The notes under the pieces were generated by a model that was given only the letters and a program-made list of their open reading frames with translations, was not told the origin of the DNA and made no database searches. The position numbers and the translations under genes were made by a program. From Montifringilla adamsi (Eukaryota; Chordata; Aves; Passeriformes; Passeridae): a DNA stretch of 64,000 nt. This document shows positions 20,801 to 33,373 of the stretch, piece by piece (position 1 is the stretch's first letter; each line of letters starts with the position of its first letter). The stretch is from NCBI GenBank assembly GCA_017590115.1, contig JAGGNK010007449.1:65068-129067 (forward strand), written 5' to 3'.

Positions 20801-21894
20801 CAGCCCTGCCGTGGGGTTGGGCTGGGAATTCTGCTGGAAGTTTGGAATTCCAGCTGCCGGCTTCCAGAGGAAGGGAATTCCCTGCCAGCCGGAGAATTCC
20901 AGAGTTTTTCCCCCCCACCCCGGAAAGTTTCGGGAGCTTCTCCTCCTCTCCCTCCTCCGCGTTTTTTTTTGTGGATTTCTGGCACGACGCGGGGCTGGAG
21001 CCTCTGGAATGACGGGAGAGGGAGACCGGGAATATTCCCAGCTTGGAATTGCGGCTCCCACATTCCCGCTGCCCTTCCCGTGGATTTGTTTTCCCTGCGG
21101 AGAGCGGGAGCCGGCTGGGAAGGGTGGGGGAGGCTGTGCTGAGGAATTCCTGTGGATTCCTTGGAATTCCAAGGGTTTCACGTGGGATTTCGGCATGCCT
21201 GGGACGCAGGTGTGGAATTCCAGGATCCGGGAAGGATTCCTGGGATGTGAAATGCTTTTCCCGATGTTCCCCCCCGGCCTTTTCCCCGCGTTTCCTCGTG
21301 CTGCCGTGGAGTGGGTGGTCCTGGAGCCGCTGCCACAAAATCCTTGGGATTCGCTTCTCCATCCCAAAATTCCTGGCGTGTGATCTCCAGGGAAAAACAA
21401 CCCGTGGGAAGAGGGAGGAGGAGGAGGTGGAGTGACCCCTGGGAGCGGGAGTCGCTTCCCGCTGGATTATTCCCGGAGTTCGGGAGGATGAGGGGCTCAA
21501 AGCCAATCCCTTCTCTCATGGAATTGCTCCAGGAGAGGCTGATCCGTGGATTTTTGGGAATTTGGCAGCTCCGGAACGGCGCTGCTTTGTCATGTTCCGT
21601 GGATTCGGGAAAATCCTGGAGCCAGCCGGAGCCCTGAGCTCAGGGAGAGGCCGGGAATGTTGGGAGAGGCTGGAATTGGAGGAATTCCGGCCGAGGGAAC
21701 TCTCCAGGGTTCTGGAATGATTGCGGGGGGGATGGTGCAGAATCCTGGGAATGGGAATGTTGGGAATGGAGCTGGAAGGATGGGAAAGGGTTTGGGAATG
21801 GAAGGGATTCCTGGATGAGAATGGGAGGTTTGGAATTCCAGCCAAGGGGCAGCCTGGGAATCTCCAGAATCCTGGAATGATTTGGGGGATGATG

Positions 21895-22240
21895 GATCTC
21901 ATCCCTGTCTGTGAGATCATTCCCATCCCATTCCAAGGACAGGGAAATTCCCACAATCCCAGGCTGCTCCAGCTTTCCTTGGGCACTTTCAGGGATGCAG
22001 GGGCAGCCCCAGCTGCTCTGGCAATTCCAGCCCAGCCAGGAATTCCAAATTCCCAAAATCCCACCCCAATTTCCCTTTTCCCAGTGGGAAGCCATTCCCT
22101 GTGTCCCATCCTTCCACGCCTTTCCCAAATTTCAGTTGTCTGGAGCCCCTTCAGGCCCTGGAATGTGCTGGAAGCTCTCCCTGGATCCTTCCCTTCTCCA
22201 TGAGAACATTCCCAATTTTCCCAGCTTTTCCCCCCAGCTC
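21895..22240 (-). mobile_element. CR1 LINE fragment, antisense, 345 bp
   Basis: The + strand reads CAGGCTGCTCCAGC, GATGCAGGGGCAGCCCCAGC, TGGAGCCCCTTCAGGCCCTG and CTCTCCCTGGATCCTTCC. It belongs to the same CR1 subfamily as 28130-28500, 31930-32292 and 55105-55385. Confidence 0.8.
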
Positions 22241-22799
22241 CATCCCTTGAATCCTCCCGCTGCCTCCTCTGGATTTGCTCCATCAGCTCCACATCCTTCC
22301 CGGGATCCTTCCCGATCCCATATTCCCGTTTTTCACCACATTTCCCAGGATCAGCTCATTCCCGTGGCTTCTCCAGGGCTCGGAATTCCTGGGAAGTTTT
22401 TCCTTCATCCCAAGGTCAGGAATTTCTCCTCCTTCTCCTGGTTTTTCCTCTGGGAAGGTCATTTGGGAAGGGTTGGGAAGAAGCCAGGATGCAGCTGGTT
22501 CCCGGCTGGAAAATTATCCGAGCCCTCGGGAATGCCATCTGTCCCAAATCCCGACTTTTCCCAGGTTATATTCCTTCATTTCAGGTCAGGCCAGGATTTT
22601 TCCATTGGGATTTTTGGGATTTCAGGTCACCGGGAAAAGTTTTGTGGGATTTTTGGAGCCACTCCGCTTTGAACTTCCCGAAATCCAAATTTCCTGGCTG
22701 GAAATCCAAGGAAAAATTCTCTGCTGGATATAGGGGGAAGCAAAAAAATTGGGATCTAGGGATGGTTTGGTGGGATGGCCTCGGGATTTTTGGGATTTT

Positions 22800-22945
22800 G
22801 TTGGAAAAGGGTTTGGAATTGTGGCTGTTCCATCCCTGGAATTGTCCGAGGCCAGTTTGGAGCAACCTGGGAATGTGGGAATTGGAATTGGATGGTCCCA
22901 AAGATCGTTCCCACCCAAACCATTCCAGAATTCCAGGAATTCTTG
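22800..22945 (+). mobile_element. CR1 fragment, sense
   Basis: GGCCAGTTTGGAGCAACCTG and TTCCCACCCAAACCATTCCA mark a CR1 3' end. Confidence 0.72.
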
Positions 22946-23811
22946 GCTCCACCTCCCATCCAGGTGGAGGGATCTTGTTTGGGTTTGAAACATTCCCAAC
23001 TTTTCCTGTGCTCTGCTTTTCCTTCAGCATCGATTTTTGCCAGGGAAGATCCCTCTTCCCAAATTTCCACATCCTCAGGGAAGCTGGACAGGACAATTCC
23101 TGGATTTTTTATTCCCTTCCTCCCTGTTTTCAATGGAATTTCTTCCCTGTTTGAAGAAGACCAAGAATTCCCATGGTGTTCCTTGGTCAGGATCCATTGG
23201 AGTCATCCCAGAGTTTCTGAAATTCCCAAAACAGGAGATTTTCCCAATGTGTGGATGGAAATCCATTGGAAAATCATGGAAATATACAGGATGAGGCTGG
23301 GTTATTCCAGAAAATTCCCATAAAATGACGTTTGTTCCTGGAATCTGGGAGTACATTGGGAATTCTTATCAGTTATCCCTGGAAAAATCCTTGGTGATAA
23401 GAGAGGGAGATCCCATCAAAACTCAGATTTTTGGGACAGAATTCCCACATTTCCTCTTTTTCCCTCCGTTTTTTTTGGGACAGAATTCCCACATTTCCTG
23501 CTTTTTTCCCTCCAGGTTCCCAAGCCTGGGCTGGGATTTGTGCGCTCAGCTCTGGAGCTGGATCCAAATCCATTAAAATATTTTTGGGATTGACCAGCAC
23601 AGGAATTCCCGAGGTTTTACTCTGATTTCCAGGTTGATCCTGATGGATTTTCCCTGGATCTTGGTTTTGGATGGATCTTTTCCTTTGGAAAAAAGGGAGA
23701 GTGGAATGGGATCAATTTTCCCGCTTGGGTGAGTGGGAAAATTCTGCCTTGACACCAAAATCCTTCCCTTAGTTCATTCCCAAAGTTGGAATTCTGGGAA
23801 TTCCAGATTAA

Positions 23812-23935
23812 ACAAAAACAAAAAAAAAAAAACAAACAAAAAAAAAAACCCAACAAAACAACAACAACAACAAAAAACAACAACAAAAAAACCAAAAAAA
23901 CCCCCAAAAACAACAACGAAAAAAAAAAAAAAAGG
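23812..23935 (+). repeat. A-rich simple repeat (CAAA)n
   Basis: About 120 bases of A with interspersed single C, mostly CAAA, CAA and CAACAA words. Confidence 0.92.
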
Positions 23936-24889
23936 TTTTTCCTGGAATTCTCAGGAAGAGCCTCCATTATAAATCCAATTTTCCAGGACGAGGCTTTGCA
24001 GATCCCTGGGATAATTTCATGGATCTTTTTGGGAATCAGATTTTTGGGATCAGAGGCTGGAGCAGGAAATGCTCCTGGCGGGAAAAACCTTTGGACACAG
24101 AAATCTTAAACTTAGCAGGAAAATTCCCAGATTTTTCTAAAATAAACAAAATTTCCTCTCTTTAACATTTTAAGGAATAATTTTAAGGATTCATTTTGGT
24201 GTTCCTGCATTTCCTGGTGCTTTTCCTGGATTTGAATTCCAGAATTTAGTCCTGGAATGTTCCTTTCCTCCATCCTCTGGAAAAATCTCCTTGTGCTTCC
24301 CCTTCCCCATGGGAATTCCATAGGGAATCCCTAAATTATGGGATATTCCTAGAAAAACCAAGGTGGCACCTCAGGAATGGAAACCCCATTGGTTTTTTTG
24401 GGAATAATTTCAGGATTTCCCTGAGAATTCCAGATGGATTTGCTCCCTCCTTGGCTCCAGACAATCCTGGGAATTGTTATTCCCACCTGGAATTCCAACC
24501 CATAAACGAGGGGCTCCAAGTGACCCCAAATTCCCAGCTGGAATTTGGGAAGCACCTTGGTTTTCCGTGGAAATGAAGAAACCTGGGAGTTATTCCCATC
24601 GGGAATATTCCGCCGCGCGCTGAGCTGGCGGCCGGCCCCGATTCCCATCCCAAAATTAGAAAATTCCTCATTAATTCCGCTCCGCATCCCGGTGACCTCG
24701 GAGCTGTCCCACTTTTCCAGCGTGACCCAAAATCGGTGGGAAAATTCCAGAGGGAATTAAGTTCCCGTAGGACCGGGGAGTGCTGGGATCACGGAGCGTT
24801 CTGGGCTGGGAAAAGCCGGGAATTCGGGAGGCAGGAAGAGCGGCCCTGGCACCGTTGGGTTCTCATGGATCGGCTTCCTCGGGATCTTG

Positions 24890-25560
24890 GCTGGAATTTT
24901 GGCCCCGTTTGGGATCTGGGGTTGGGTTCCGAGGGGAGGTTCAGGGTTGGATTTGGGGTTCAACCAAATTTGGGATTGGAGGGGTGTCTGTGGCCTGACC
25001 TGGAATTCCAACCGGATTTGGGATCATGGGTTGAGTTTTTAGAAGCTCTTCATGCTCTGAATTAGAGGGCTTGTCCATGGTCTGCTCTGGAATTCCAAGG
25101 AAATTTGGGGGTTTTTTGGGATTAGAGGGCTTGTCCATGATCTGACCTGGAATTCCAACCAAGTTTGGGATCTCTTTTGGGATTGGAGGGGTGTCCAATC
25201 CGATCTGGGGTCAGGGGTTGGGTTTTTAGGGGATCTTCGTGCTCTGACCTGGAATTTCACCCAAATTTTGAGTCTTGGGTTGGGATTCGAGGTGATGTCC
25301 ATGGTCTGGCCTGGAATTCCAACCAAATCTGGGATCTGGTTGGGTTTTCGGGAGCTGTCTGAGGTCCTGATCTGGAATTCCAACTAAATTTGGGATCTTG
25401 TGTTGGGGTTTAGGGATTTTTCCATGGTCCTGACCTGGGATTCCAACCAAATTTGGGACCTTGGGTTGGGTTTTTTGGGATTGTCCAAGATCCTGACCTG
25501 GAATTCCAATGAGATTTGGGATCTTGGGTTGGGCTTTTTGGGATTGTCCATGTTCTGACC
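24890..25560 (+). repeat. About 60-bp array, GACCTGGAATTCCAACCAAA
   Basis: Around ten units of CTGACCTGGAATTCCAACCA, TTTGGGATCTTGGGTTGGG, then TTTTTGGGATTGTCCATG. Confidence 0.9.
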
Positions 25561-26689
25561 TGGCTGAGGAGTCCACACTTCCCTGGACAACACTCCAGGG
25601 GATAATTCCAGGGATTTAGCTGGAGACCATTCCCATGTTTCATTTCCACGTTGTTCTGTTTGTGCCTCTGCACTTTTTCCATGTTTTTTTCTCTCTTTTA
25701 CCCGTTCTTTTGGGGTTTTTTTGTCTCTTTTCCATGTTTTTTTTCTCTTTTCCATGTTTTTTTCTCTTTTCCATTCCCATCCATGCTCCAGACCAGCAGC
25801 TCCGTGAAGTAGGTAACTATGGAATTTTTCCTTGGAATTTTTTTTTCCTCTCCCAGCTTTATCCTTTTTCCCACATCTTTTCCTCGTTGTGGCCTCCAAG
25901 TGTGGGGAGTTTTCCAGGGTTTTTGGAGCTCGGCCTTTCCCGGTTTTCCCTCCACTCCTGCTGTTTATTCCAGATGGGATCAAGGGGCAGAGGGATCTTC
26001 CTCTTCCATCCCGGTTTTCCTGCACTTCCCAAAGTTTCCCTTTCCTTGTCTGTCTTGAAATTCCCAGAAAACCCAAACTGGGACTCACCTTCTGGGAAAA
26101 TTCTGGAATGGGAGCTGTGGGTGAAGAACTGGTGGGGGGAAATGTGGATTGGGAATTCTGAAGGAGGAATTCCATGGGAATTCCTGCTGCTCAGGGATTC
26201 GGGATGTTGGGACACAATTCCCGGTGCTCTCGAAATGGCTTTGGAGTTTCCGATGCCAGGAAAATCCATCCTCTCCTGGTGATCCTGGAAATCTCTCCTG
26301 GATCCAGGGATGGGGAAGCATCCGATGGGGCGGAGCTGATCCCAAAAAATTCCATTGGGCATCCCAAGGTTTCCGTGTGCTCCCGTCACTTCTCTGCTGC
26401 CATATCCATGGAAACCCCCTGGAAAACCCTCTGGAAAACCCTCTGGAAAACGCTCTTTTCCCGCTGTTTGCTGCTGGCTCCAGGTGGATTCCCATTCCCA
26501 GGAAACTCCCGCCCAACAGGAGTTGGGATCAGCTGGATTTGAACCTGGGAATTGCTGTTCCCATCAGGAAAAGGAGAGGGGAAAATGGAATTTTCCCTCC
26601 GATTCAGGTGGATAAACCCGGGAATGCCGTTGGAATTGGGAATTTCAGGTGCCACAGAATTCCTGAGGGAATAGGGGATAGAAAACAGG

Positions 26690-26890
26690 GAACGGCCTCA
26701 GGCTGGGCCAGGGGAGGCTCACTTTGGATATTTGGGAATTTTTCCATGGAAGGGGTGGTCAGGCCTTACCCAGGGAGGTTTGGAGTCGCCACCCCTTGAG
26801 GAATTCCAAGGAATTCCTGGAAGTTGAACTGGAAATAAGGTGGGATTTGATAACCCAGGAGGGCTTTTCCAAGGTCAGGAATTCCAGGAT
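26690..26890 (+). mobile_element. CR1 fragment, sense
   Basis: GGCCTCAGGCTGGGCCAGGG, CCAGGGAGGTTTGGAGTCGC and GAGGGCTTTTCCAAGG follow the CR1 3' order. Confidence 0.78.
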
Positions 26891-27038
26891 TTTGCGGTTT
26901 AATCCTGGATTTTTCCAAGGGCTGGGAAGTGCCGTGTCATGCTCTGCTCCGACTGCAGAGGCTGCTCAGAAATCCTGGAATTTCCTTGGAAATGAAAACC
27001 TCCAGGAGCAAAATATCCACAGGTTTTTAAGGACAAGA

Positions 27039-27046
27039 TGACGTCA
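27039..27046. promoter_or_regulatory. Perfect CRE palindrome TGACGTCA
   Basis: The match extends to the 12-base palindrome GATGACGTCATC. CREB/ATF proteins bind this motif. It lies in non-repetitive intron, far from any promoter recognised here. Confidence 0.5.
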
Positions 27047-27317
27047 TCATCCTTTGCCCTCTTTTCCACCGGCATCCAATTGGAGCTGCCAATTCCAAGC
27101 TGGATCCAAAGGAATCCATAATTTTTTTTCCTGGAATTCAGATCAATCCATGGAAATCAGAACTATCCCAAATGATCCAGCAGGAATCTGGTGGCAGCAT
27201 TCCCGTAAAAAAGCTTGGAGAAGGGATTTTTCCATCTCCTGGTGCATAATAATGAAAACTAAGGAAAAATCCAGGAATATTCCCTGGGAGACTGGGGGTT
27301 TTCCATGAATTTTGGGG

Positions 27318-27420
27318 GATGTGGATCCAGGTTTTCCATGGGTTCTTAGGGATGTGGATCCAGGTTTTCCATGGGTTCTTAGGGATGTGGATCCAGGTTT
27401 TCCATGGGTTTTTGGGGTGT
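27318..27420 (+). repeat. 34-bp repeat, GGATGTGGATCCAGGTTTTC
   Basis: Three near-identical copies of GGATGTGGATCCAGGTTTTC with CATGGGTTCTTAGG. Confidence 0.92.
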
Positions 27421-28129
27421 TGCTGCCCTTTGTGCCACATTCCAAGCGGGATGGGCACATCCCAATCCCTGCCCACATTCCAGGGCTCCCCTGCTGGATT
27501 CTCTGGGAATTCTGGCCAGGATCCAGAATTCCCAGGGCTTCCTCATCCTGCCAGGAGCTGCTCAGGGGCTGGGAATTCTGGGAATTCCTTCCCTAAGGAT
27601 ACTGAGGACTCGTCTCCCTGGGATTTTTCAGGATGGGGAATTCCCAAATCCTGCTGTTTTCCAGCTGGGAATTCCACCAGGGAGTGATCCCCAAATATTT
27701 CTCAATCCCTGCTGATCCCAAATTTTTCCTGGCATTCAGGTGGGAATTAGGAAAATACCCCCAGGCTGGAATAACATCCAAGACATTTCCGAGGCCGGAT
27801 TAGCCGAGGAATTTCCGCCTCTGGAATGGCGCTAATCCCTCAAACGCATCCCGGCTTTTCAGCGGGAAGGAGATTCCTGCGGAGTCCAAAGGGATTCCCT
27901 GAACTCCCGGGGCTCCTCCTCCTCCTCTTCCCGGGAAAAGCTTGGAGCAGCCTGGCAGCCGGGCCGGGTTTCCTTGGATCCCTGACTCCTTTCCCATCCA
28001 TGTTTTCCGTGGGCACGGGTGTGAGACGGCTCCGGCTGCTCTTCCCTCTTCTCCGGAGCTCAGGAATGCCGAGCCAGGAAAGCTCCTGGAAAAGCCTGGG
28101 AAACATCTGAGGGAATAAACATTGGGACA

Positions 28130-28860
28130 AGGAGCTGGAGCCAGGCTGGGAAATCTGGGAATGTTCTCCTGGAGAAGGGAAGGATGCAGGGAGAGCTTCC
28201 AGCACATTCCAGGGCCTGCAGGGGCTCCAGGAGAGCTGCAGAGGGACTGGGGACAAGGGATGGACAGGACACAGGGAATGGCTCCCAGTGCCAGAGGGCA
28301 GCCATGGATGGGATCTTGGCCATGAGGAATTCCTGGCTGGGCTGGAATTGCCAGAGCAGCTGGGGCTGCCCCTGCATCCCTGGCAGTGCCCAAGGCCAGG
28401 CTGGACACTGGGGCTGGAGCAGCCTGGGATGGTGGGGTGGGAATGGGATGGGGTTGAAGGTCCCCTCCCACCCAAACTGCTCTGGGATTCTGGGATTTGG
28501 GACGCTCAGAATCCACCCTGAGGGATTTTTATGGAAGTTGGGGATGGAAAAGGGAAGGGAGACCCTTCCTGGAGTCCTGAGATTCCCAGTGAAGCGCCCG
28601 CATCCCAAAATTCCTTCCTAGAGTGGAATCGGTGTAGGGATGGATCCAATCCCAGGCTGGGAGAGCTGGGAATGGAGGGAATTCCCTGGGAAAGGGAGAT
28701 TGGGGTGGGATTTTGGGAAGGAATTCCTGGCTGGGCTGGAATTCCCAGAGAATCTGTGGCTGCCTCTGGATCCCTGGAAGTGTCCAGGAGCACCCTGTGA
28801 TTGGGGGAATTTCCCTGCCCTGGGAATTCGATGGGATTTCCACTCCATACCCACCCAAAC
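28130..28860 (+). mobile_element. CR1-derived inverted-repeat arm, left (sense)
   Basis: It contains two CR1 3' segments (28130-28500 and about 28690-28800) joined by sequence found nowhere else in the window except the matching arm. The whole stretch recurs as a reverse complement at 31545-32292. One internal difference is a loss of about 12 bases after CTGGAAGTGTCCAGG in this arm. Confidence 0.85.
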
Positions 28861-30289
28861 CATCCCAGGATCCCTTTCCCAAGGGCAGTCCCGGGAATCC
28901 TGCTGCTTTTCCCTCATTTTGGCTCTTTCCCGGCTTGGAGCAGGGATTGGAGGGCGTTCTGTGCTCCCAGCATTCCCAAGGCTCGGGAATTCCTGTTTCC
29001 AGCTGGAAATGGGCTTTTTCCAGCATTTCCCACTGGGATTGGTGCCTCATTCCCGCTTTTCCCTCCTGGATCCCTCAGCCACAATTCCCTGGATTTGCCT
29101 GTCCAGATCCATCAGTTCCAGGATCCCGCTGCTCTCCCAGTGCTGGAGATTGCAGGAAAAGGGAATTTCTCCCTGTTTTTCCTATGGAATGTGCTCAGCC
29201 TTTTTTTTTTTTTTTGCTTGTTTGTTTTCCCTCCTTTCATCCCCTGGGATGCTCCCATCGTCATTCCCGGGTTATGGAAAAGTGGGAATGGCAGGAAAAG
29301 GAACATTCCAGCACAATCCCTCCTGGCTTTGATCCCTTTGGATCCTTTCCAGCTCCGGCCATTCCAGGATTTTCTGATCTCTGGCCTTTGCCGGGTGGGA
29401 TTTGAGGAATATCCATGCTTGGGAATTTCCTGGGAATCTGCTGAATCCAGGTGCCTTTGGATCTCCCCAGTCCCTCCGGGATCCTTGCTGTATTCCCAAC
29501 ACCCTGGAATTGGCTCCCTCAGGAATCCGGGATCCGTGGGATTTGGGAACAGCTTTCCGTATCCCATGGCTGTGCCAGGAGCTGGAATTCCCTGGATCCT
29601 GGTGGATCTGGATGGGATTGATCCCAGTTTTTGGGAATGGGGCCCTTGGAACTATTCCCAATATTCCTACTTTTTATCTTTAAGGGCCATTCCAGGGCCA
29701 CATTCCCTTGGGAATTCTGCTCCTGTGGCTCCCACCCTGCTGGAGCTGCCAGGAATTCCTTGGGATAAAGGAAAAGTGCTGGGAATGCCACACTGGGAAA
29801 GATTAATTGTGCCGGGATTCATCCCAGTTTTCGAGGCGGGATTGGCTTTGGGAAGGTTTGCCTGGGAATTCTGGGGGGGGTGGGAAATCCTGGAAATCCA
29901 GCCCATGGAAAACCCATTCCCACTGTGGGAATCCCCCTCTGTGTGGGATCCAGATCCTCGGGAATAGGGAAGGAAAATGGGAATGAGGAAGGGAGAGGAA
30001 ATCCTGGATCACGGGAAGGATCCAGAACCTTTGGATCAGCAAATCCCATTCCCAGGCTCCTTCCGGCCCTAGTCCTGAAATTCTGCTGAGGCTGAAATTC
30101 CTCGGGAACGTTTTCCCGGCTCCGTCCGTTCCCTCCCTTCCCCGTTCCCTCTGATTGCCGCTATTTTTTTCCAAGGAATGCTTGATTAGAGCCGGAACGA
30201 TGGGATAATGACGAGAATCAAAGCCGGATCCGTTCCCAAATCAGCTCCACAGCTGGAGCCGGCGGAGCAGGAACAGCTCCGGGGATGAT
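28861..30289. other. Spacer of inverted repeat, first part
   Basis: No array, exon or clear transposon was seen. A T-run lies at 29202-29215. Confidence 0.45.
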
Positions 30290-30800
30290 TCCTGGATCCA
30301 CCCAGAGCCATTCCCAGTGCTGATTCCCGGATCCATTGGATCCATCCGGAGCCATTCCCAGTGCTGATTCCCGGATCCATTGGATCTATCCGGAGCCATT
30401 CCCAGTGCTGATTCCCGGATCCATTGGATCCATTTCCCAGTGCTGATTCCCGGATCCATTGGATCTATCCGGAGCCATTCCCAGTGCTGATTCCCGGATC
30501 CATTGGATCCATTCCCAGTGCTGATTCCCGGATCCATTGGATCCATCCGGAGCAATTCCTAGTTCTGATTCCCAGACCCATCAGGAGTAGGAGCCGCTCC
30601 TGGTGCTGATTCCCAGTTCTGATTCCCGGATCCATCAGATCCATCCGGAGCCATTCCCAGTGCTGATTCCCTGATCCATTGGATTCATTCCTAGTGCTGA
30701 TTCCTGGATCGATTGGATCCCTCTGGAGCCATTCCCAGTACTGATTCCCAGATCCATTGGATCCATTCCCGGTGCTGATTCCCAGATCCATTGGATCCAT
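30290..30800 (+). repeat. About 40-50 bp array, CAGTGCTGATTCCCGGATCC
   Basis: About twelve units of CAGTGCTGATTCCCGGATCC followed by ATTGGATCCATCCGGAGCC. The unit alternates between long and short forms with and without the CCGGAGC part. Confidence 0.92.
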
Positions 30801-30959
30801 TCCCGACCCTCATTCCATACACAGAACGTGGATTTCCCTGCAGAAATCCCTGCTGGAATTCCAGGCTGGTCCAGGCCCTGTGGGATGAGGATGGGGAGCG
30901 TTGGAAGAGAGGAGGAAAAATTGGGAATGGCTGTGGGAGGGAAGGAGAATCCAGGGAAT

Positions 30960-31110
30960 GAAGGATGGGAAAAGACGGAACAGCCTCGAGGGGCGATTGC
31001 AGTTGGATTTTGGGAATATTTTCCCATGGAAAGGAGGGTCAGGCCTTGGAAGGGGCTGCCCAGGGAGACTTGGAGTGAAGGCCCAAATCCCAAAATTCCT
31101 TCCTGGGAGG
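30960..31110 (+). mobile_element. CR1 fragment, sense
   Basis: AACAGCCTCGAGGGGCGATT, TTTTCCCATGGAAAGGAGGG, and CAGGCCTTGGAAGGGGCTGC. Confidence 0.72.
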
Positions 31111-31544
31111 CTGGAATTCCAAAGGACTCCAAAGCGGGAATTTTCCGGGAGTAGCTGCTGGGAGCAGAGCACTGGGAATTGAGCAGAATCCGGGATTTGG
31201 GATCATTCCAAGGCCTGACAGCACCGGAACCTTTGGAAAGCTGGAGAATTTGCATCCCAAAAAAAATCCCCTGGAGGAGCCTGAAAGGATTTTGCTGTTT
31301 GGCTTTTCCTTGGATTTGTTTTTCCTTGGATGCCTCCAGGCAGGATTTAATTCCTGGATCCTTCTGGGAATTCTTTGGGATGGATGGAGCAGGGCTGGAT
31401 TTCCGAATGCCTGAAGAAATTTGGGATTAGGTCTGGTGGATCTATGTGAATAGGAGCTGGGATAAAGCTGGGAAACATCAGGAGAAATGCAGGAATGGGG
31501 CAGGAAATCCTACAGGAATTCCCAGGGTTTTTTTTCTTTCAGGG

Positions 31545-32292
31545 AATCCTGGGATGGTTTGGTGGGAAGGGACCTTAAATCCCATTCCAAGGGCAGGGAA
31601 ATTCCCCCAATCCCAGGGTGCTCCAGTCTGGCCTGGACACTTCCAGGGATCCAGAGGCAGCCACAGATTCTCTGGGAATTCCAGCCCAGCCAGGAATTGC
31701 TTCCCAAAATCCCACCCCAATCTCCCTTTCCCAGGGAATTCCCTCCATTCCCAGCTCTCCCAGCCTGGGATTGGATCCATCCCTACACCGATTCCACTCT
31801 AGGAAGGAATTTTGGGATGCGGGCGCTTCACTGGGAATCTCAGGACTCCAGGAAGGGTCTCCCTTCCCTTTTCCATCCCCAACTTCCTTAAAAATCCCTC
31901 AGGGTGGATTCTGAGCGTCCCAAATCCCAGAATCCTGGAAAGCTTTGGGTGGGAGGGGACCTTCAACCCCATCCCATTCCCACCCCACCATCCCAGGCTG
32001 CTCCAGCCCCAGTGTCCAGCCTGGCCTTGGGCACTGCCAGGGATGCAGGGGCAGCCCCAGCTGCTCTGGCAATTCCAGCCCAGCCAGGAATTCCTCATGG
32101 CCAAGATCCCATCCATGGCTGCCCTCTGGCACTGGGAGCCATTCCCTGGGTCCTGTCCATCCCTTGTCCCCAGTCCCTCTGCAGCTCTCCTGGAGCCCCT
32201 TCAGGCCCTGGAATGTGCTGGAAGCTCTCCCTGGATCCTTCCCTTCTCCAGGAGAGCATTCCCAGATTTCCCAGCCTGGATCCAGCTCCCAA
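31545..32292 (-). mobile_element. CR1-derived inverted-repeat arm, right (antisense)
   Basis: Reverse complement of 28130-28860 over most of its length. Landmarks are GATGCGGGCGCTTCACTGGG at 31818 and TCAGGCCCTGGAATGTGCTG at 32201. Confidence 0.85.
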
Positions 32293-32297
32293 ATCCC

Positions 32298-32405
32298 TGG
32301 AATTGTCCAAGGCTTGGAGCCCCCTGTGATAATAGGAGCTTTCCCTGCCCTTGGAATTGAGGTGGGATTTGAGGTCCTTTCCCACCCAAACCATTCCAGG
32401 ATTCC
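32298..32405 (+). mobile_element. CR1 fragment, sense
   Basis: GGAATTGTCCAAGGCTTGGA followed by GGTCCTTTCCCACCCAAACC is a CR1 3' end. It lies in opposite orientation to the arm it touches. Confidence 0.7.
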
Positions 32406-32449
32406 ATAAAATCAGCAGAAGTTTGGGATCCACCCAACCTCAGCCTTTG

Positions 32450-32705
32450 GATCGGGATCTGCTCCAGGGAATGAGCCCCGGGAAAAGAGGGAGCGGCCTC
32501 AGCCTGGCCCAGGGCAGGCCCAGCTCCCACATTTGGGATGGTTTTCCATGGAAAGGGCTCAGGCCTTGGCAGGGGCTGCCCAGGGAGCTTTGGAGTCCCA
32601 TCCCTGGAGTGTCCAAGGAATTCCTGGAATTCCATTCAAGGCTGGGATCAGTTTGGACTCAGCGATCCGGGAGGGCTTTTCCAGCCTCTGGAATTCTGGG
32701 ATCTG
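32450..32705 (+). mobile_element. CR1 fragment, sense
   Basis: GAGCGGCCTCAGCCTGGCCC, CAGGGGCTGCCCAGGGAGCT and GAGGGCTTTTCCAGCCTCTG. The first 170 bases are almost identical to 51919-52090. Confidence 0.82.
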
Positions 32706-32759
32706 GACACTCCAGGGAGAATTCACACCTGGGGAACACCAGGAATGTGCTGCTGGGAT

Positions 32760-33230
32760 CTGGGGATTCACAGCGGCACAATTCGGGAATTTGGACATCC
32801 AGAGTGGGAAAATTTGGGATTTGGGGATCTGGGGTGGCACAATTTGGGATTTGGAGATCCAGAGCAGGAAAATTCAGGAATTCAGGCACCCAGACGGGGA
32901 AAATTTGGAATTAAGGCATTTGGAGTGGGACTGTTTGGGAATTTTGGATTTCAGGCATCCAGAGTGGGAAAATTTGGGAATTTTAGTGTCCAGGGTGGGA
33001 AAAATCAGTTATTTGGTATCCAGAGTGGGAAAATTTGGGATTTGGTCATGAGAGGGACAGTTTGGGAATTTGGGGAACCAGAGTGTGAAAAGTTGGGAAT
33101 GGGGCATCCAGAGAGAAAAATCAGGAATTTGGAAATTTATGCATCCGGAGTTGGAAAATTTGGGGATTCAGAGTGGGAAATGATGGGAATTTTGGCATCC
33201 AGAATGAGAAAATCCAGGAATTCCAGATTT
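32760..33230 (+). repeat. 30-40 bp array, CATCCAGAGTGGGAAAATTT
   Basis: About twelve copies of GGCATCCAGAGTGGGAAAAT with TTGGGAATTTTGG. The array ends about 150 bases before exon G. Confidence 0.9.
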
Positions 33231-33373
33231 TCCAAAGGAACTAAACCCACGGAAGACTCCACATTCCTCAGCTTCCTTCCGGCTTTGCTTCCCGGATTCC
33301 CACGGTGCCTCCTCCATGCCAGGTCCCCTTTTCCCGGGATTCCCCCCTGACTCCCGATCCCTGTTTTCCGCAG

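Larger units (their letters stand above)
20801..24889. other. Intron F-G, largely unstructured stretch
   Basis: No array larger than a few units is present. It contains CR1 pieces at 21895-22240 and 22800-22945 and an A-rich simple repeat at 23812-23935. No protein-like frame was recognised on either strand. Confidence 0.5.
25561..27300. other. Intron F-G, mixed sequence
   Basis: Contains a T-rich TTTTTCTCTTTTCCATG stretch at 25675-25780, a four-copy TGGAAAACCCTC repeat at 26408-26455, the CR1 piece at 26690-26890 and a perfect CRE at 27039-27046. No exon was recognised. Confidence 0.5.

Noticed and set aside
23812..23935. Poly(A) tail of a processed pseudogene
   Set aside because: The A-run is interrupted by many C bases, and no coding remnant or target-site duplication was seen next to it.
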